Assembly: GCA_026418115.1 (NCBI GenBank)
Contig: JAOABY010000002.1
Location: forward strand, 1-64,000
DNA from: Spirochaetaceae bacterium
GTDB lineage: Bacteria > Spirochaetota > Spirochaetia > Treponematales > Rectinemataceae
Direction of reading: 5' to 3'
DNA length: 64,000 nt
The position numbers were made by a program, and so were the translations under genes. The notes under the pieces are model-generated. The model was not told the DNA's origin and made no database searches. It worked only from the letters and a program-made list of their open reading frames with translations. Of this stretch, positions 20,642-30,413 are shown in pieces (the stretch's first letter is position 1; each line of letters opens with the position of its first letter).

Positions 20642-22545
20642 AATACCCCCATCTTGCCTGGATACGATCGGTATGGCGTGAAAAGCAGGGGTTGATATGG
20701 CTGCTCCTCCTGCTCACCCTGCTCTCAAGCGCAGTCGCTGTCGCGTTCCCGCTTGTGACAAAGTATCTCTTTGATGTACTGGAGACAAAGGTAGTCGATG
20801 CAGCCGGAGCGGATGCAGCCATGGCCCAGGTGAAACGCATTGCGCTCATGTTTGTGGCGATAGGCCTCGCAGGCTTTGTGGCGGGTACCTTCCCGGGCAT
20901 ACGAGGGTCTCTCAATTCCGTGTTTGACTACCTGGTACGCACACGATACTTCAAAATCGTGCTCCGCAAGCGGGCGGACTTCTTTGCCACGTTCAGATCC
21001 GGTGACATCATCGCAAGGCTCACTTCGGATATTGCTGATGTACCGAAACTTTCCTGGTTCCTCTGCTCAGGCATCTTCAGAGCGGTCGAGTCGGCCAGCA
21101 AGGTGACCTTCTGCGTGGCAGCCATGTTCAGCCTTGACTGGAGGCTCGCGCTTGCCTCCCTGGTTTCTCTGCCATTCATGCTGCTTGTATTCGTGCGTAC
21201 ACAGAACCTGATCTACGACAGGGTCGCTCGCAATGAGAAGGCTATTTCCGGCATCAATGACCAGCTCGAGATGAGCTTTTCGGGAGCGCGGGTGATCAAG
21301 GCGTTTGCTGCGGAAACGCAGTATGCAGGGTTTTTCAGGGATGCGCTCGCCAGGCGTTTCAAAACGGAAATGGATGTCATCAGGCTCGATACCGTGATGC
21401 ATCTGATTTACCAGTATATTGACTATGTTGCACAGATCGCCCTTGTCTTTGCCGGAGGCATTCTGGTAACCAGGCGAGAAATCAGCATAGGAACTTTCTA
21501 TGCTTTCTACAATTATCTCAATATGCTGATCTACCCCATCCTCGATATTCCCACGCTGTTCACGAGCGGCAAGCGATCCTTCGTCAATATTGACCGCCTT
21601 GAAGAAATGAGAAATTTCGGGGAACGCAAGGGGGAAGGGGACAGCAGCCCAGGTAGACCGCAGTCTGGGGACCAGGCTCCTTTCCTGAAAGCAGACAATG
21701 GGCGAATGCCTGGCGCGGCTGGCGTCCAGACCTCCTGGACAGGAGCCAGAGAGCAGAAGCGGCCTGCTTTCCGCTCCCTTGTGTTCGAGCATGTGTGGTT
21801 CACCTATCCCGGCCGCGGCAATCCTGCCCTTCAGAATATCAGCTTCAGTATCTCCGCAGGTGAGAAGATTCTGGTCATAGGTCCCATAGGCTGTGGCAAG
21901 ACAACCATGGTGAAACTGGCGCTCGGCATTCTCGAGCCCAGCAGCGGCCGCATACTGCTCGATGGCGCTCCGCTTGATCCTGAAGATGAGACATGGCGCA
22001 GCATGGTAGGCTATGTCCCGCAGGATCCCTTGCTCTTTTCTGGCACGATACGGGACAACATTCTTTTTGGGGATCGTTCCGAAACCCTTTCGGACAGGGA
22101 TCTCATGCGCATTGTTGAGGCATCACGCCTGACTGCAGATATCGGACAGTTCCCGGATGGTCTTGAGACGACACTGGGTCAGCGTGGCTCACGGGTGTCG
22201 GGAGGACAGCGCCAGCGCATCGCCATTGCGCGTGCTCTGGCAGGCTTCCCCTCTCTGCTGCTGTTCGATGACATGACTGCCGCGCTGGACAGCACCAATG
22301 AGGAGCTCCTGTGGCAATCGCTTTCGTCCATGCCCGAGTTCGCCAAGGCTGCGGTACTGGCTGTGTCGCATCGCCTGTCCAGCATCCAGTATGTCGACAA
22401 GGTCCTGTACCTTGAGGGCGGATGTCTCTGTGCCTTCGGAAAGCATGAAGAGCTCCTCGCCACCTGTGAAGGATACCGCACCTTTGTGGCTCGGCATCTT
22501 CAGGCCGGCACAGATACCGGATCAATTCCGGAAGCACAGACTTGA
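20638..22545 (+). CDS. ABC transporter, fused permease/ATP-binding protein (partner half-transporter)
   Basis: Walker A GPIGCGKTT, VSGGQRQRIAIARAL, LLLFDDMTAALD; ATGA overlap with preceding half-transporter. Confidence 0.93.
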   Translation: MKYPHLAWIRSVWREKQGLIWLLLLLTLLSSAVAVAFPLVTKYLFDVLETKVVDAAGADAAMAQVKRIALMFVAIGLAGFVAGTFPGIRGSLNSVFDYLVRTRYFKIVLRKRADFFATFRSGDIIARLTSDIADVPKLSWFLCSGIFRAVESASKVTFCVAAMFSLDWRLALASLVSLPFMLLVFVRTQNLIYDRVARNEKAISGINDQLEMSFSGARVIKAFAAETQYAGFFRDALARRFKTEMDVIRLDTVMHLIYQYIDYVAQIALVFAGGILVTRREISIGTFYAFYNYLNMLIYPILDIPTLFTSGKRSFVNIDRLEEMRNFGERKGEGDSSPGRPQSGDQAPFLKADNGRMPGAAGVQTSWTGAREQKRPAFRSLVFEHVWFTYPGRGNPALQNISFSISAGEKILVIGPIGCGKTTMVKLALGILEPSSGRILLDGAPLDPEDETWRSMVGYVPQDPLLFSGTIRDNILFGDRSETLSDRDLMRIVEASRLTADIGQFPDGLETTLGQRGSRVSGGQRQRIAIARALAGFPSLLLFDDMTAALDSTNEELLWQSLSSMPEFAKAAVLAVSHRLSSIQYVDKVLYLEGGCLCAFGKHEELLATCEGYRTFVARHLQAGTDTGSIPEAQT

Positions 22546-22579
22546 CCACACCCATCGGCCTCTCTACAATTGATCCGCC

Positions 22580-23599
22580 ATGAAACGAAGCATCCTTTCT
22601 GCGCTTATTCTTGTAACAGCCCTTGTATGTGCTGCTCCATCTGGCGCACAGTCCAGAATCGTAGTGGGCGGTCGCGGTGTGCCCATGCTTGCAGATGCAC
22701 TGTACCTCTTCCCCGGCGTGGGGCCCTCGATAGTTGCCTTTGCCAGCGCTGATCAGGGGTTGGGAATTTTCATGTCTGCGATCGATCCCACTTTCAGTGC
22801 CAAGGCCCGCTTCGACAAGAGTGCCGGACCCGAAGTCTATGCTTCCTTCAAACCCGACGTCATCATCCTCAAGGAAATGATGCGTTCCCAGCTCAAGCCC
22901 AGTCTCGATGCACTCGGGCTCAGGCAGGTCTATCTCAACCTGGAAACGCCGGAAGATTACTATAAAGATCTGGCAACGCTTGGAAATCTCTTCGGCCAGG
23001 AAGCCCGGGCGCGTGAAGTCATAGCCTGGTTCCAGACCAGAGAGCAGAACATTACACGTCGAGCCTCCTCGATTCCGCAAGGTCAGAAACCTCGCGTGCT
23101 GGTACTGCAGCACGGAACGGGAGGAGAAGGAATCTGGCAGGTGCCACCCGCATCCTGGATTCAGACGCTCATGGTGGAAAGGGCGGGAGGAGTGCCGGTA
23201 TGGAAACAGGCCAATCCCGGCAATGGATGGGCTACCGTGGGACCGGAACAGATTGCCGCCTGGAATCCCGATATTGTGCTGATCATCCGCTATGGTGGTG
23301 ATTCGCGGGAATCGGCACGAGGCTTTGCAAAGGATCCTCGGCTGGCAGGTCTTGCAGCGGTGCGGAATGGGAAGGTATTTGGCTTCCCTCAGGATTTCTA
23401 CAGCTGGGACCAGCCCGATACCCGCTGGATTCTGGGTTTCACCTGGCTCGCAAGAACGATTCAGCCAACCTTGTTCGGCGATATTGATCTGGCAGGTTTC
23501 ACGAGGGAATTCTATTCCTTCCTGTATGGCTTTGATGCAGCAACCTTCGATCGCATCATCCGGCCCAAACTCGCCGGCGATCTGGGCGTGCCATTCTGA
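22580..23599 (+). CDS. ABC transporter periplasmic binding protein (iron/siderophore/cobalamin type)
   Basis: Signal peptide; FKPDVIILKEMM, WNPDIVLII; followed by FecCD and FecE-like genes. Confidence 0.85.
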   Translation: MKRSILSALILVTALVCAAPSGAQSRIVVGGRGVPMLADALYLFPGVGPSIVAFASADQGLGIFMSAIDPTFSAKARFDKSAGPEVYASFKPDVIILKEMMRSQLKPSLDALGLRQVYLNLETPEDYYKDLATLGNLFGQEARAREVIAWFQTREQNITRRASSIPQGQKPRVLVLQHGTGGEGIWQVPPASWIQTLMVERAGGVPVWKQANPGNGWATVGPEQIAAWNPDIVLIIRYGGDSRESARGFAKDPRLAGLAAVRNGKVFGFPQDFYSWDQPDTRWILGFTWLARTIQPTLFGDIDLAGFTREFYSFLYGFDAATFDRIIRPKLAGDLGVPF

Positions 23600-23611
23600 G
23601 CAGGCAGAGCA

Positions 23612-24622
23612 GTGGAATCTACGGTGGTGAAGGCCTCTCGACAGGGTATCCGCTCCTGGGCAATTGCAGTGGCACTATTGCTTGCCGCAGTGCTCTGTCT
23701 GTTTACCGGCAGATATCCTGCTGCAGGTGTGCTGGATCCGCGCATCCTGGCGCAAGATACGCTGGCACGGCAGGTGGTGCTGAACATGCGCCTGCCCCGT
23801 GTGCTGGGAGCCATGCTGCTGGGAGCCATGCTGGGAAGCGCAGGAGCAGCCCTGCAGACCATCTTCGGCAATCCTCTGGTCGATGCGGGTTTTCTCGGAG
23901 TTTCGCCAGGCGCGGCTTTTGGCGCTGCACTTGCACTCGTGCTCGGCTTCCAGTCATTCAGCCTGGTCGCACTCAGTGCCTTTCTTGCTGCGCTTGCAGG
24001 ATTGGGCCTTACCCTGTGGCTGTCGGAGCGCTTCCGATATGGTGGCCAGATTTTGAGGCTTGTCCTGGCCGGCATGGCCGTTTCCGCATTCTTTTCTTCC
24101 CTGCTTTCGATGATCAAGTATGTAGCTGATCCTCTCAGGCAGCTACCGGACATTGTATTCTGGACCATGGGTTCGCTGGTGCCGATGAACTGGGCAAGAC
24201 TTGGTGCAGTCGGTCCGCCTGTGCTCGTGTCCCTCGGAGTACTCTTCGTGATGCGCTGGCGCGTGAATCTGCTCTCTCTGGACGATACGGTATCCCACTC
24301 GCTGGGCGTACGCGCACCTCTCGAACGCAGGCTCGTGAGCGTGGCGGCTGCAGCCGGTGTAGGCGCAATTACAGCGGTGAGTGGCATTGTAGCGTGGGTG
24401 GGGCTGGTGGTACCTCAGATCGTAAGGGCACTCGATGGCCCCGATGGCAGGCATGTGATGCCACACTCGATGCTGCTGGGAGCGCTTTTTCTACTTATCT
24501 GCGATACGCTTGCGCGCACGCTGCTTGCCGGCGAGATACCGCTTGGTGCGTTGACCTCACTGGTAGGTGCGGCCAGTTTTGCCGTGCTGCTGACCCTCCG
24601 CAAGGTGGAGCTTGCGCGATGA
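23612..24622 (+). CDS. FecCD/BtuC-family ABC transporter permease
   Basis: NMRLPRVLGAMLLGAMLGSAGAALQTIFGNPLVDAGFLGVSPGAAFGA. Confidence 0.95.
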   Translation: MESTVVKASRQGIRSWAIAVALLLAAVLCLFTGRYPAAGVLDPRILAQDTLARQVVLNMRLPRVLGAMLLGAMLGSAGAALQTIFGNPLVDAGFLGVSPGAAFGAALALVLGFQSFSLVALSAFLAALAGLGLTLWLSERFRYGGQILRLVLAGMAVSAFFSSLLSMIKYVADPLRQLPDIVFWTMGSLVPMNWARLGAVGPPVLVSLGVLFVMRWRVNLLSLDDTVSHSLGVRAPLERRLVSVAAAAGVGAITAVSGIVAWVGLVVPQIVRALDGPDGRHVMPHSMLLGALFLLICDTLARTLLAGEIPLGALTSLVGAASFAVLLTLRKVELAR

Positions 24623-25434
24623 ATACCTCTGCCGTGACAACCGGGGCAGGAGTGCCAGCACTGACCTGCAATGGAATCGAGTTTGCTTGGCCTGCCCGAG
24701 GTAAGGTGCTGGAAGGAGTACATCTGGATCTCCGGTATGGTGAGTCTCTGGCGCTACTGGGACCCAATGGTGCAGGAAAGACGACACTGCTCTCTCTGGT
24801 GAGCGGCAGGCTGCACCCACTTGCAGGGGAAATCCTGGTGGATGGCGTGCCGCTCCGGCAAATGGGTCCACTCGCGCGAGCACGAAAGATCGCTCTCCTG
24901 CCACAGCTCGAGAAATTGCCCTTTAATTACAATGTGCTGGATTTTGTGCTCATGGGTCGTACACCCCACATGGGAGCTTTCAGCTTGCCCTCGCATGATG
25001 ATGAGCTGGCAGCCCGTGCTGCAATGGAAGAATTGGGGGTCGCTGGTCTGGCAGATCGCCACATCGGTGAGCTTTCGGGAGGTGAATTCCAGCTCGTGAG
25101 GATAGCACGCTGTCTCGCCCAGGGTGCAGATATCCTGGTGATGGATGAACCTGTATCGATGCTCGATCCCGCTCATGCGCGGCAGGTAGCCGATGCCATA
25201 CTCACGCTCCGTGATTCGGGGAAGGCTATTCTCTATTCGATTCATGATCTGGCACTGCCTCTCTTTCTGGGAAGCAAGGCGATGCTCCTGCGTGAAGGCA
25301 AGGTAGTCTGGCACGGCCCTTCCAGGGGACTTGCAGAACCGACGATGCTCGAACAGTGCTATGGCACGCCATTCGGCATGGCATCATTGCCGACAGCATT
25401 CTGCAGGTCTTGCATCGATCCCTCTCTCGGTTGA
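24619..25434 (+). CDS. ABC transporter ATP-binding protein (FecE/BtuD type)
   Basis: GPNGAGKTTLLSLVSG, LSGGEFQLVRIARCLAQ, ILVMDEPVSMLD. Confidence 0.94.
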   Translation: MNTSAVTTGAGVPALTCNGIEFAWPARGKVLEGVHLDLRYGESLALLGPNGAGKTTLLSLVSGRLHPLAGEILVDGVPLRQMGPLARARKIALLPQLEKLPFNYNVLDFVLMGRTPHMGAFSLPSHDDELAARAAMEELGVAGLADRHIGELSGGEFQLVRIARCLAQGADILVMDEPVSMLDPAHARQVADAILTLRDSGKAILYSIHDLALPLFLGSKAMLLREGKVVWHGPSRGLAEPTMLEQCYGTPFGMASLPTAFCRSCIDPSLG

Positions 25435-25444
25435 TACTGCAGCC

Positions 25445-25927
25445 ATGGCGCATCATGTTCCTGAAAAGACCAATGCCGTGCGCATGCTCGAGTCGATGGG
25501 AGTCGCTTTCGAGCTGCGCACATACGAGGTTGACGATGATCTTTCGGCTGCTCATGTTGCGGCTGAGCTTGGGTTCGATCCGGCGAGGGTATTCAAGACC
25601 ATCGTGCTGACTGGTCCCCGGGTGGGCCATTTCGTTGCAATCATTCCCGGTTCCTGCGAGATAGATCTGAAAAAGGCTGCAAGAGCAGCAGGAGACAAGA
25701 CCTGCGACCTTCTGCCGCTGCGCGAGCTTGAACCCTTGACTGGCTATGTGAGGGGTGGGTGTTCTCCCATCGGCATGAAAAAGAAACTGCCTACCTTGCT
25801 TGATGAATCTGCCTTCCTGTTTGAAAGCATTTCGGTGAGCGCGGGCAGGAGGGGCCTGCAGATGATCCTGGCTCCTGATGATCTCGTGAGGGCATCAGAT
25901 GCAGTGGTTGCCGATCTGACTCGATAA
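25445..25927 (+). CDS. ybaK: Cys-tRNA(Pro)/Cys-tRNA(Cys) deacylase, YbaK/EbsC family
   Basis: FKTIVLTGP, GYVRGGCSPIGMKKKLPT. Confidence 0.93.
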   Translation: MAHHVPEKTNAVRMLESMGVAFELRTYEVDDDLSAAHVAAELGFDPARVFKTIVLTGPRVGHFVAIIPGSCEIDLKKAARAAGDKTCDLLPLRELEPLTGYVRGGCSPIGMKKKLPTLLDESAFLFESISVSAGRRGLQMILAPDDLVRASDAVVADLTR

Positions 25928-25934
25928 CAGCGGT

Positions 25935-27509
25935 TCATGCACTTGCGTAGAGAGCAAAACCATTCTTGCCATTGCTCTTTCTTTCGTACATCGCTTTGTC
26001 TGCCTTGGTCAGGAGCTCGTCCAGCGTGGTGCCGTCATCGGGATACAGCGCACCACCGGCAGTACCGCTGATACTGATCGAGTTGCCATCGATGGAGAAT
26101 GGTTCCTCGAATATCCTCAAAATGCGCTCTATGCCTCGTTCGGCATCCTGACGTTCATGGATGCTGGCAAAGAGAATGGCGATCTCATCACCGCCAAATC
26201 GTGCGACCGTGTAATCGTGCACGTTGAAACGGACCAGTGTGTCTTCCTGTCTGGTGATCCTCATCAGCCGCTTTGAGAGTTGCACAAGGAGCTTGTCACC
26301 CACCGAGTGTCCATACCGGTCATTGATCTGCTTGAAATTATCAAGATCCAGGATGAAGAGCGCCATTTTGTGCATGTAGCGGTCGGCGTGTCCCTGTGCA
26401 GTAATGAATCGCTCATAGAGGAGGCGTCTGTTCGGCAAGGTCGTCAAGGCATCATGGGTAGCCATTTCCTTGAGTTTCTTCTTCATCTGGCTCAGTTCAT
26501 TGATCTCTTCGATGCTCGCCACCATGGAAGCATTCGCCGAGTGGTGCAGGGGCATGGCGGAAAAAAGGATATTGAGGAAGTTGCCGTCAGCGAATCTGCA
26601 CTCAAGCTCTCTTGAGGTTACCATGTTGCCGTTCGAAATCCGTTCCAGAATTTCGGCAGGGATGTTCGTATCGGTCCAGATAGGCAGATCGACAAACCGT
26701 GTGCCTATGACCTCTGCGGGATCCAGTTTGAGTATTCTGGTGAAGGCATTGTTTGTTTCTGTGATTCTGCCTGTCTGCAGATCGACTGTTATCATGCCAT
26801 TGGGAGCCAGTTCGAACAGAATGCCCTTCTTCTTGCCTTCCACTTCGTATTCATGCAGCAGTGTTCTGCTCACCATCAGCAGCAGGCTGATATTTGCAAG
26901 TACCTCCAGGACAAGGAAGGTCATGGAAGGGATGGTGATCCTCCACGCGTTTTCGGAAATGCCTGCCAGGTTGGAGGAAGGAATAAGGTTCCAGACAATC
27001 CTCACGCCTGCCTGGAATGCAAAGAGCAGGAACACGATTCCCGACATGTGAATGGCATTCTTCATGCCTGCCTTCTCATGCCTCAGAACAAGCAGTGCAA
27101 TCTGCCCCCATATAAACGCCATCATGAAATCAAAAATGAGATTCCTTGCCCACTGCATCGGCCAGACCACTGCAAATACCGTGTACACGATCATGCCCGT
27201 CACAAGTGTCGAAACATGGCGCGCTCTGACAGATGGCTTGCCAAGAAATGCTTCGAGTCCTGCCAGCAAGGCGAGCCAGCCCGCAAAGATGAGGCCGCTC
27301 GATACAATGTCAGTGAAGGCGCTCGGGAGGTAGTCACGGAGCGTGATGATGAGGAAGCCCGCCATCTCGAGCAGCGAGCCCAGAAACCACAGGCCGAGAC
27401 CCTGGAAGTGTACATGCTCGTCCTTCCACAACACATATCGCGTAATTGCGGCTATGAAGCTTATGAGCACGAACACGGAAGAGAGTGTGTAGGAATCGAG
27501 CATTTCCAT
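25935..27509 (-). CDS. Membrane-bound PAS-GGDEF diguanylate cyclase
   Basis: About 7 TM N-terminus, PAS-like region FELAPNGMITVDLQTGRITETNNAF, GGDEF domain with RFGGDEIAILF. Confidence 0.92.
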   Translation of the reverse strand: MEMLDSYTLSSVFVLISFIAAITRYVLWKDEHVHFQGLGLWFLGSLLEMAGFLIITLRDYLPSAFTDIVSSGLIFAGWLALLAGLEAFLGKPSVRARHVSTLVTGMIVYTVFAVVWPMQWARNLIFDFMMAFIWGQIALLVLRHEKAGMKNAIHMSGIVFLLFAFQAGVRIVWNLIPSSNLAGISENAWRITIPSMTFLVLEVLANISLLLMVSRTLLHEYEVEGKKKGILFELAPNGMITVDLQTGRITETNNAFTRILKLDPAEVIGTRFVDLPIWTDTNIPAEILERISNGNMVTSRELECRFADGNFLNILFSAMPLHHSANASMVASIEEINELSQMKKKLKEMATHDALTTLPNRRLLYERFITAQGHADRYMHKMALFILDLDNFKQINDRYGHSVGDKLLVQLSKRLMRITRQEDTLVRFNVHDYTVARFGGDEIAILFASIHERQDAERGIERILRIFEEPFSIDGNSISISGTAGGALYPDDGTTLDELLTKADKAMYERKSNGKNGFALYASA

Positions 27510-27626
27510 TATTCCTCATACATATGATAAGTAGATTTGCGGAAAATTTCCAATCAGAAATGGAAATCGCAGTTGATTTCAGGGCATTTTTTCCGAATTC
27601 AGGACGCAGAGGCAGTAAAGGACCGG

Positions 27627-27661
27627 AAAAAGAAAGGGGAAGGCTCCCTTGGACCTTCCCC
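27627..27661 (-). terminator. Rho-independent terminator at the end of the purine cluster (downstream of ygeW)
   Basis: Minus strand: ggggaagg tccaagggag ccttcccc TTTCTTTTT. Confidence 0.8.
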
Positions 27662-27737
27662 CTGACGATAGCATACATGAAGGTGTATCTGCCACCGCAC
27701 TACCCGCGATGGTGCATCATGCTTGCCATGTCTGACT

Positions 27738-28940
27738 TCAGATGCCGAACACTCTCTGTTTGCCTCTTGCCAGAATACTCTCGAGCATGGATGCTGGGTT
27801 CTGGAACTTTCCGAGCAGGATCATGGCCGCGATGATGTAGGGCTTGTAGCTCGCTTCGCGGTAGGTGTCGTCACGATAGCGGTCGAAGACGCTGGCGGCA
27901 ACTTCGCCGGCCTTGCAGGAGACACCGGTGATATCAGCTGGCAGGCAGTGCATGTAGAGTGCCTTGCCGCCCTTGGTGAGCTTCATCTTCTCTTCGGTGC
28001 ATTCCCAATCCTGGAACTTGGCGTTGTTGGCGAGACACTCCTTTTCGAGATCCTTGAGGCCTTCCTTGTCGCCTGCATGGAGGAGTGGTACGCGGCGGAG
28101 CATGACATCATAGGGCGCCCAGCTCTTCGGGTAGACAATGTCTGCATCCTTGAAGGCTTCGTCCATGGAGTCGGTGTAGGTGAAGGAGCCGCCGGATTCC
28201 CTAGCCTGCTTCTTCGAGAGCTCGACGACATCGGGGATGAGGTCGTAGCCTTTGGGATGGGCGAGCACGATATCCATGCCGAATCGGCTTGCGAGCCCGA
28301 TGACGCCCTGCGGTACCGAGAGCGGCTTGCCGTAGGAGGGGCTGTATGCCCAGCTCATGACGATCTTTTTGCCTTTGAGCTTGTCGAGGCCGCCATAGTA
28401 GTGGGCAAGGTGCAGGAAGTCAGCCATCGACTGGGTCGGGTGGTCGATATCGCTCTGCAGGTTGACGATGGTGGGGCGAGAGGGCAGGACGCCTGCCTTG
28501 ACGCCGTCATCGAGGGCCTGGGCGACTTCGCGCTGGTAGCGGTCGCCTTCACCGAGATACATGTCGTCCCGGATGCCGATTGCTTCGGTGAGGAAGCTGA
28601 TCATGTTGGCGGTCTCGCGCACGGTTTCACCATGGGCTATCTGGCTCTTGCCTTCATCGAGGTCCTGGATGTAGAGGCCGAGCAGGTCGCAGGCCGAGGC
28701 GAAGGAGAAGCGGGTTCTGGTCGAGTTGTCGCGGAAGTTCGACACGGCGATACCCGAATCGAAAATGCGCGGGCTGATGTTCTGCTCCCGCATGGTCCGG
28801 AGAATGTCGGCAACGAGGAAGGTGGCCTCGATTTCATCCGATGATTTTTCCCAGGTAAGAAGGAAGTCCTTACCTGCCATATTGATGCGCTTGCCGCGCA
28901 GCTGCTCGATCATCGAGCGGATGGTTGCTGTGTCCATCAT
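27738..28940 (-). CDS. ygeW: Knotted carbamoyltransferase YgeW
   Basis: FRDNSTRTRFSFASACDLLGL, VNLQSDIDHPTQSMADFLHLAHYYGG, YMHCLPADITG. Confidence 0.95.
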   Translation of the reverse strand: MMDTATIRSMIEQLRGKRINMAGKDFLLTWEKSSDEIEATFLVADILRTMREQNISPRIFDSGIAVSNFRDNSTRTRFSFASACDLLGLYIQDLDEGKSQIAHGETVRETANMISFLTEAIGIRDDMYLGEGDRYQREVAQALDDGVKAGVLPSRPTIVNLQSDIDHPTQSMADFLHLAHYYGGLDKLKGKKIVMSWAYSPSYGKPLSVPQGVIGLASRFGMDIVLAHPKGYDLIPDVVELSKKQARESGGSFTYTDSMDEAFKDADIVYPKSWAPYDVMLRRVPLLHAGDKEGLKDLEKECLANNAKFQDWECTEEKMKLTKGGKALYMHCLPADITGVSCKAGEVAASVFDRYRDDTYREASYKPYIIAAMILLGKFQNPASMLESILARGKQRVFGI

Positions 28941-29018
28941 GACCTCCCTTAAAATTCATGTGCTGGGCATGCATAGTGCCGGACTGTTGCGACCGGCTCG
29001 GGCATGCCTCTGCACCAG

Positions 29019-30413
29019 TTACAGAATGCCTGCCTTTCGATACATGCGCTCGCAGGCTGAGAGCGCGTTTCTCTTGATCATGTCCTCGTCTGCGTTGACG
29101 AGGCGACCGTGCCGCACCACCTGTCGACCATTGACGATCAGGTGATCGACTTCGTGATTGTAGCCCGAGAATATCAGTGCAGCCAGTGGATCCGACAGAG
29201 CACCGGCGTACTCGAGCTTCATCACATCGAAGAGCGCAAGGTCGGCAAGCCTGCCTTCCTCGATTGCGCCTGCCTGGTCAAAACCGAGGATCCGTGCACC
29301 GCCTTCGGTGGCAAGGTGCAGCGCCTCTCCTGCGGTGAGGCCTGCGGAGCCATAGCGAACCCTCTGCAGCAGCAGTGCCTGTCGCACTTCGCCCAGCATG
29401 TCCGAGGTGTCGTTCGATGCAGATCCATCAACGGCGAGCCCTACCGGCACACCCCTATCGAGCATGTCGCGTACGCGGCAGATGCCGGATCCCAGTCTCA
29501 TGTTCGAGGAGGGGCAGTGTGCCACACCCGTGCCGGTCTTTGCCAGGAACTCGAGTTCTTCATCATTGAAGAAGATGCCATGGGCATACCATACATCGGA
29601 ACCCACGAAGTCGCAGTCCTGCATGACCTGGAGTGGGCGACGATGATACACCTGCACGCAGTAGTCATCCTCGTCAGAGGTTTCGGCAAGATGAGTGTGA
29701 AGTCGTGCGCCGTAGCGCCGCGCAAGCGCAGCCGACTGGCTCATGAGTCGCTCGCTCACCGAGAAGGGGGAGCAGGGAGCGAGGGCAACCTTGCGCATGG
29801 CGTCGGGTGCCGGATCATGAAAGCGGCGCAGGGTTTCCTCGCTGTGCATCAGGATGGTTTCCTCGTCCTGTACGGTGGTGTCGGGCGGCAGACCACCATC
29901 CTTTTTCGACCGCGACATGGAGCCGCGCGTGGGCGCGAACCTGAGGCCGATGTCAGCGGCTGCCCGGAACTGGAGGCTCGGTATGTCGCCTGCAAAGCCA
30001 GCAGGATAGAGATAGTGGTGGTCGGTGCTGAGCGTGCAGCCGGTCTTGGCGAGTTCCGCCATTGCGAGCATACTCGACCAGTACACAGCTTCGGGATCGA
30101 GGAATTTCCAGATCTCGTACAGGTACACCAGCCAGTCGAAGAGCTTGGCATCCTGGACGGCGGGGAGATTGCGGGTGAGGGTCTGGTAGAAGTGGTGATG
30201 GGTATTCACCAGGCCCGGCACCACGACATGGCGCGAGGCATCGATGACGGTGGCACCTTCGGGAGCCTGCAGGTTCGATGCAATGCGCGCGATCCTGTTC
30301 CCCTCGATGAGAATGTCGGTACCACGGAGCAAGCTGAAACGGTGACGTGATGAAGCCGCGGTGTCTAGCCTGGCAGGCACCGCGACCGCAAAGCAATCCT
30401 TCAGCAGGATCAC
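29019..30413 (-). CDS. Amidohydrolase, 8-oxoguanine deaminase-like
   Basis: PGLVNTHHHFYQTLTRNLPAVQDAKLFDWL, LHTHLAETSDED, HCPSSNMRLGSG, GLAVDGSASND. Confidence 0.9.
   Translation of the reverse strand: MILLKDCFAVAVPARLDTAASSRHRFSLLRGTDILIEGNRIARIASNLQAPEGATVIDASRHVVVPGLVNTHHHFYQTLTRNLPAVQDAKLFDWLVYLYEIWKFLDPEAVYWSSMLAMAELAKTGCTLSTDHHYLYPAGFAGDIPSLQFRAAADIGLRFAPTRGSMSRSKKDGGLPPDTTVQDEETILMHSEETLRRFHDPAPDAMRKVALAPCSPFSVSERLMSQSAALARRYGARLHTHLAETSDEDDYCVQVYHRRPLQVMQDCDFVGSDVWYAHGIFFNDEELEFLAKTGTGVAHCPSSNMRLGSGICRVRDMLDRGVPVGLAVDGSASNDTSDMLGEVRQALLLQRVRYGSAGLTAGEALHLATEGGARILGFDQAGAIEEGRLADLALFDVMKLEYAGALSDPLAALIFSGYNHEVDHLIVNGRQVVRHGRLVNADEDMIKRNALSACERMYRKAGIL

Noticed and set aside
23804-23838. 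Imperfect short tandem repeat ctgggagccatgctg in the FecCD permease gene
   Set aside because: Encodes LGAMLLGAMLG in a normal transmembrane segment; too short to be meaningful.
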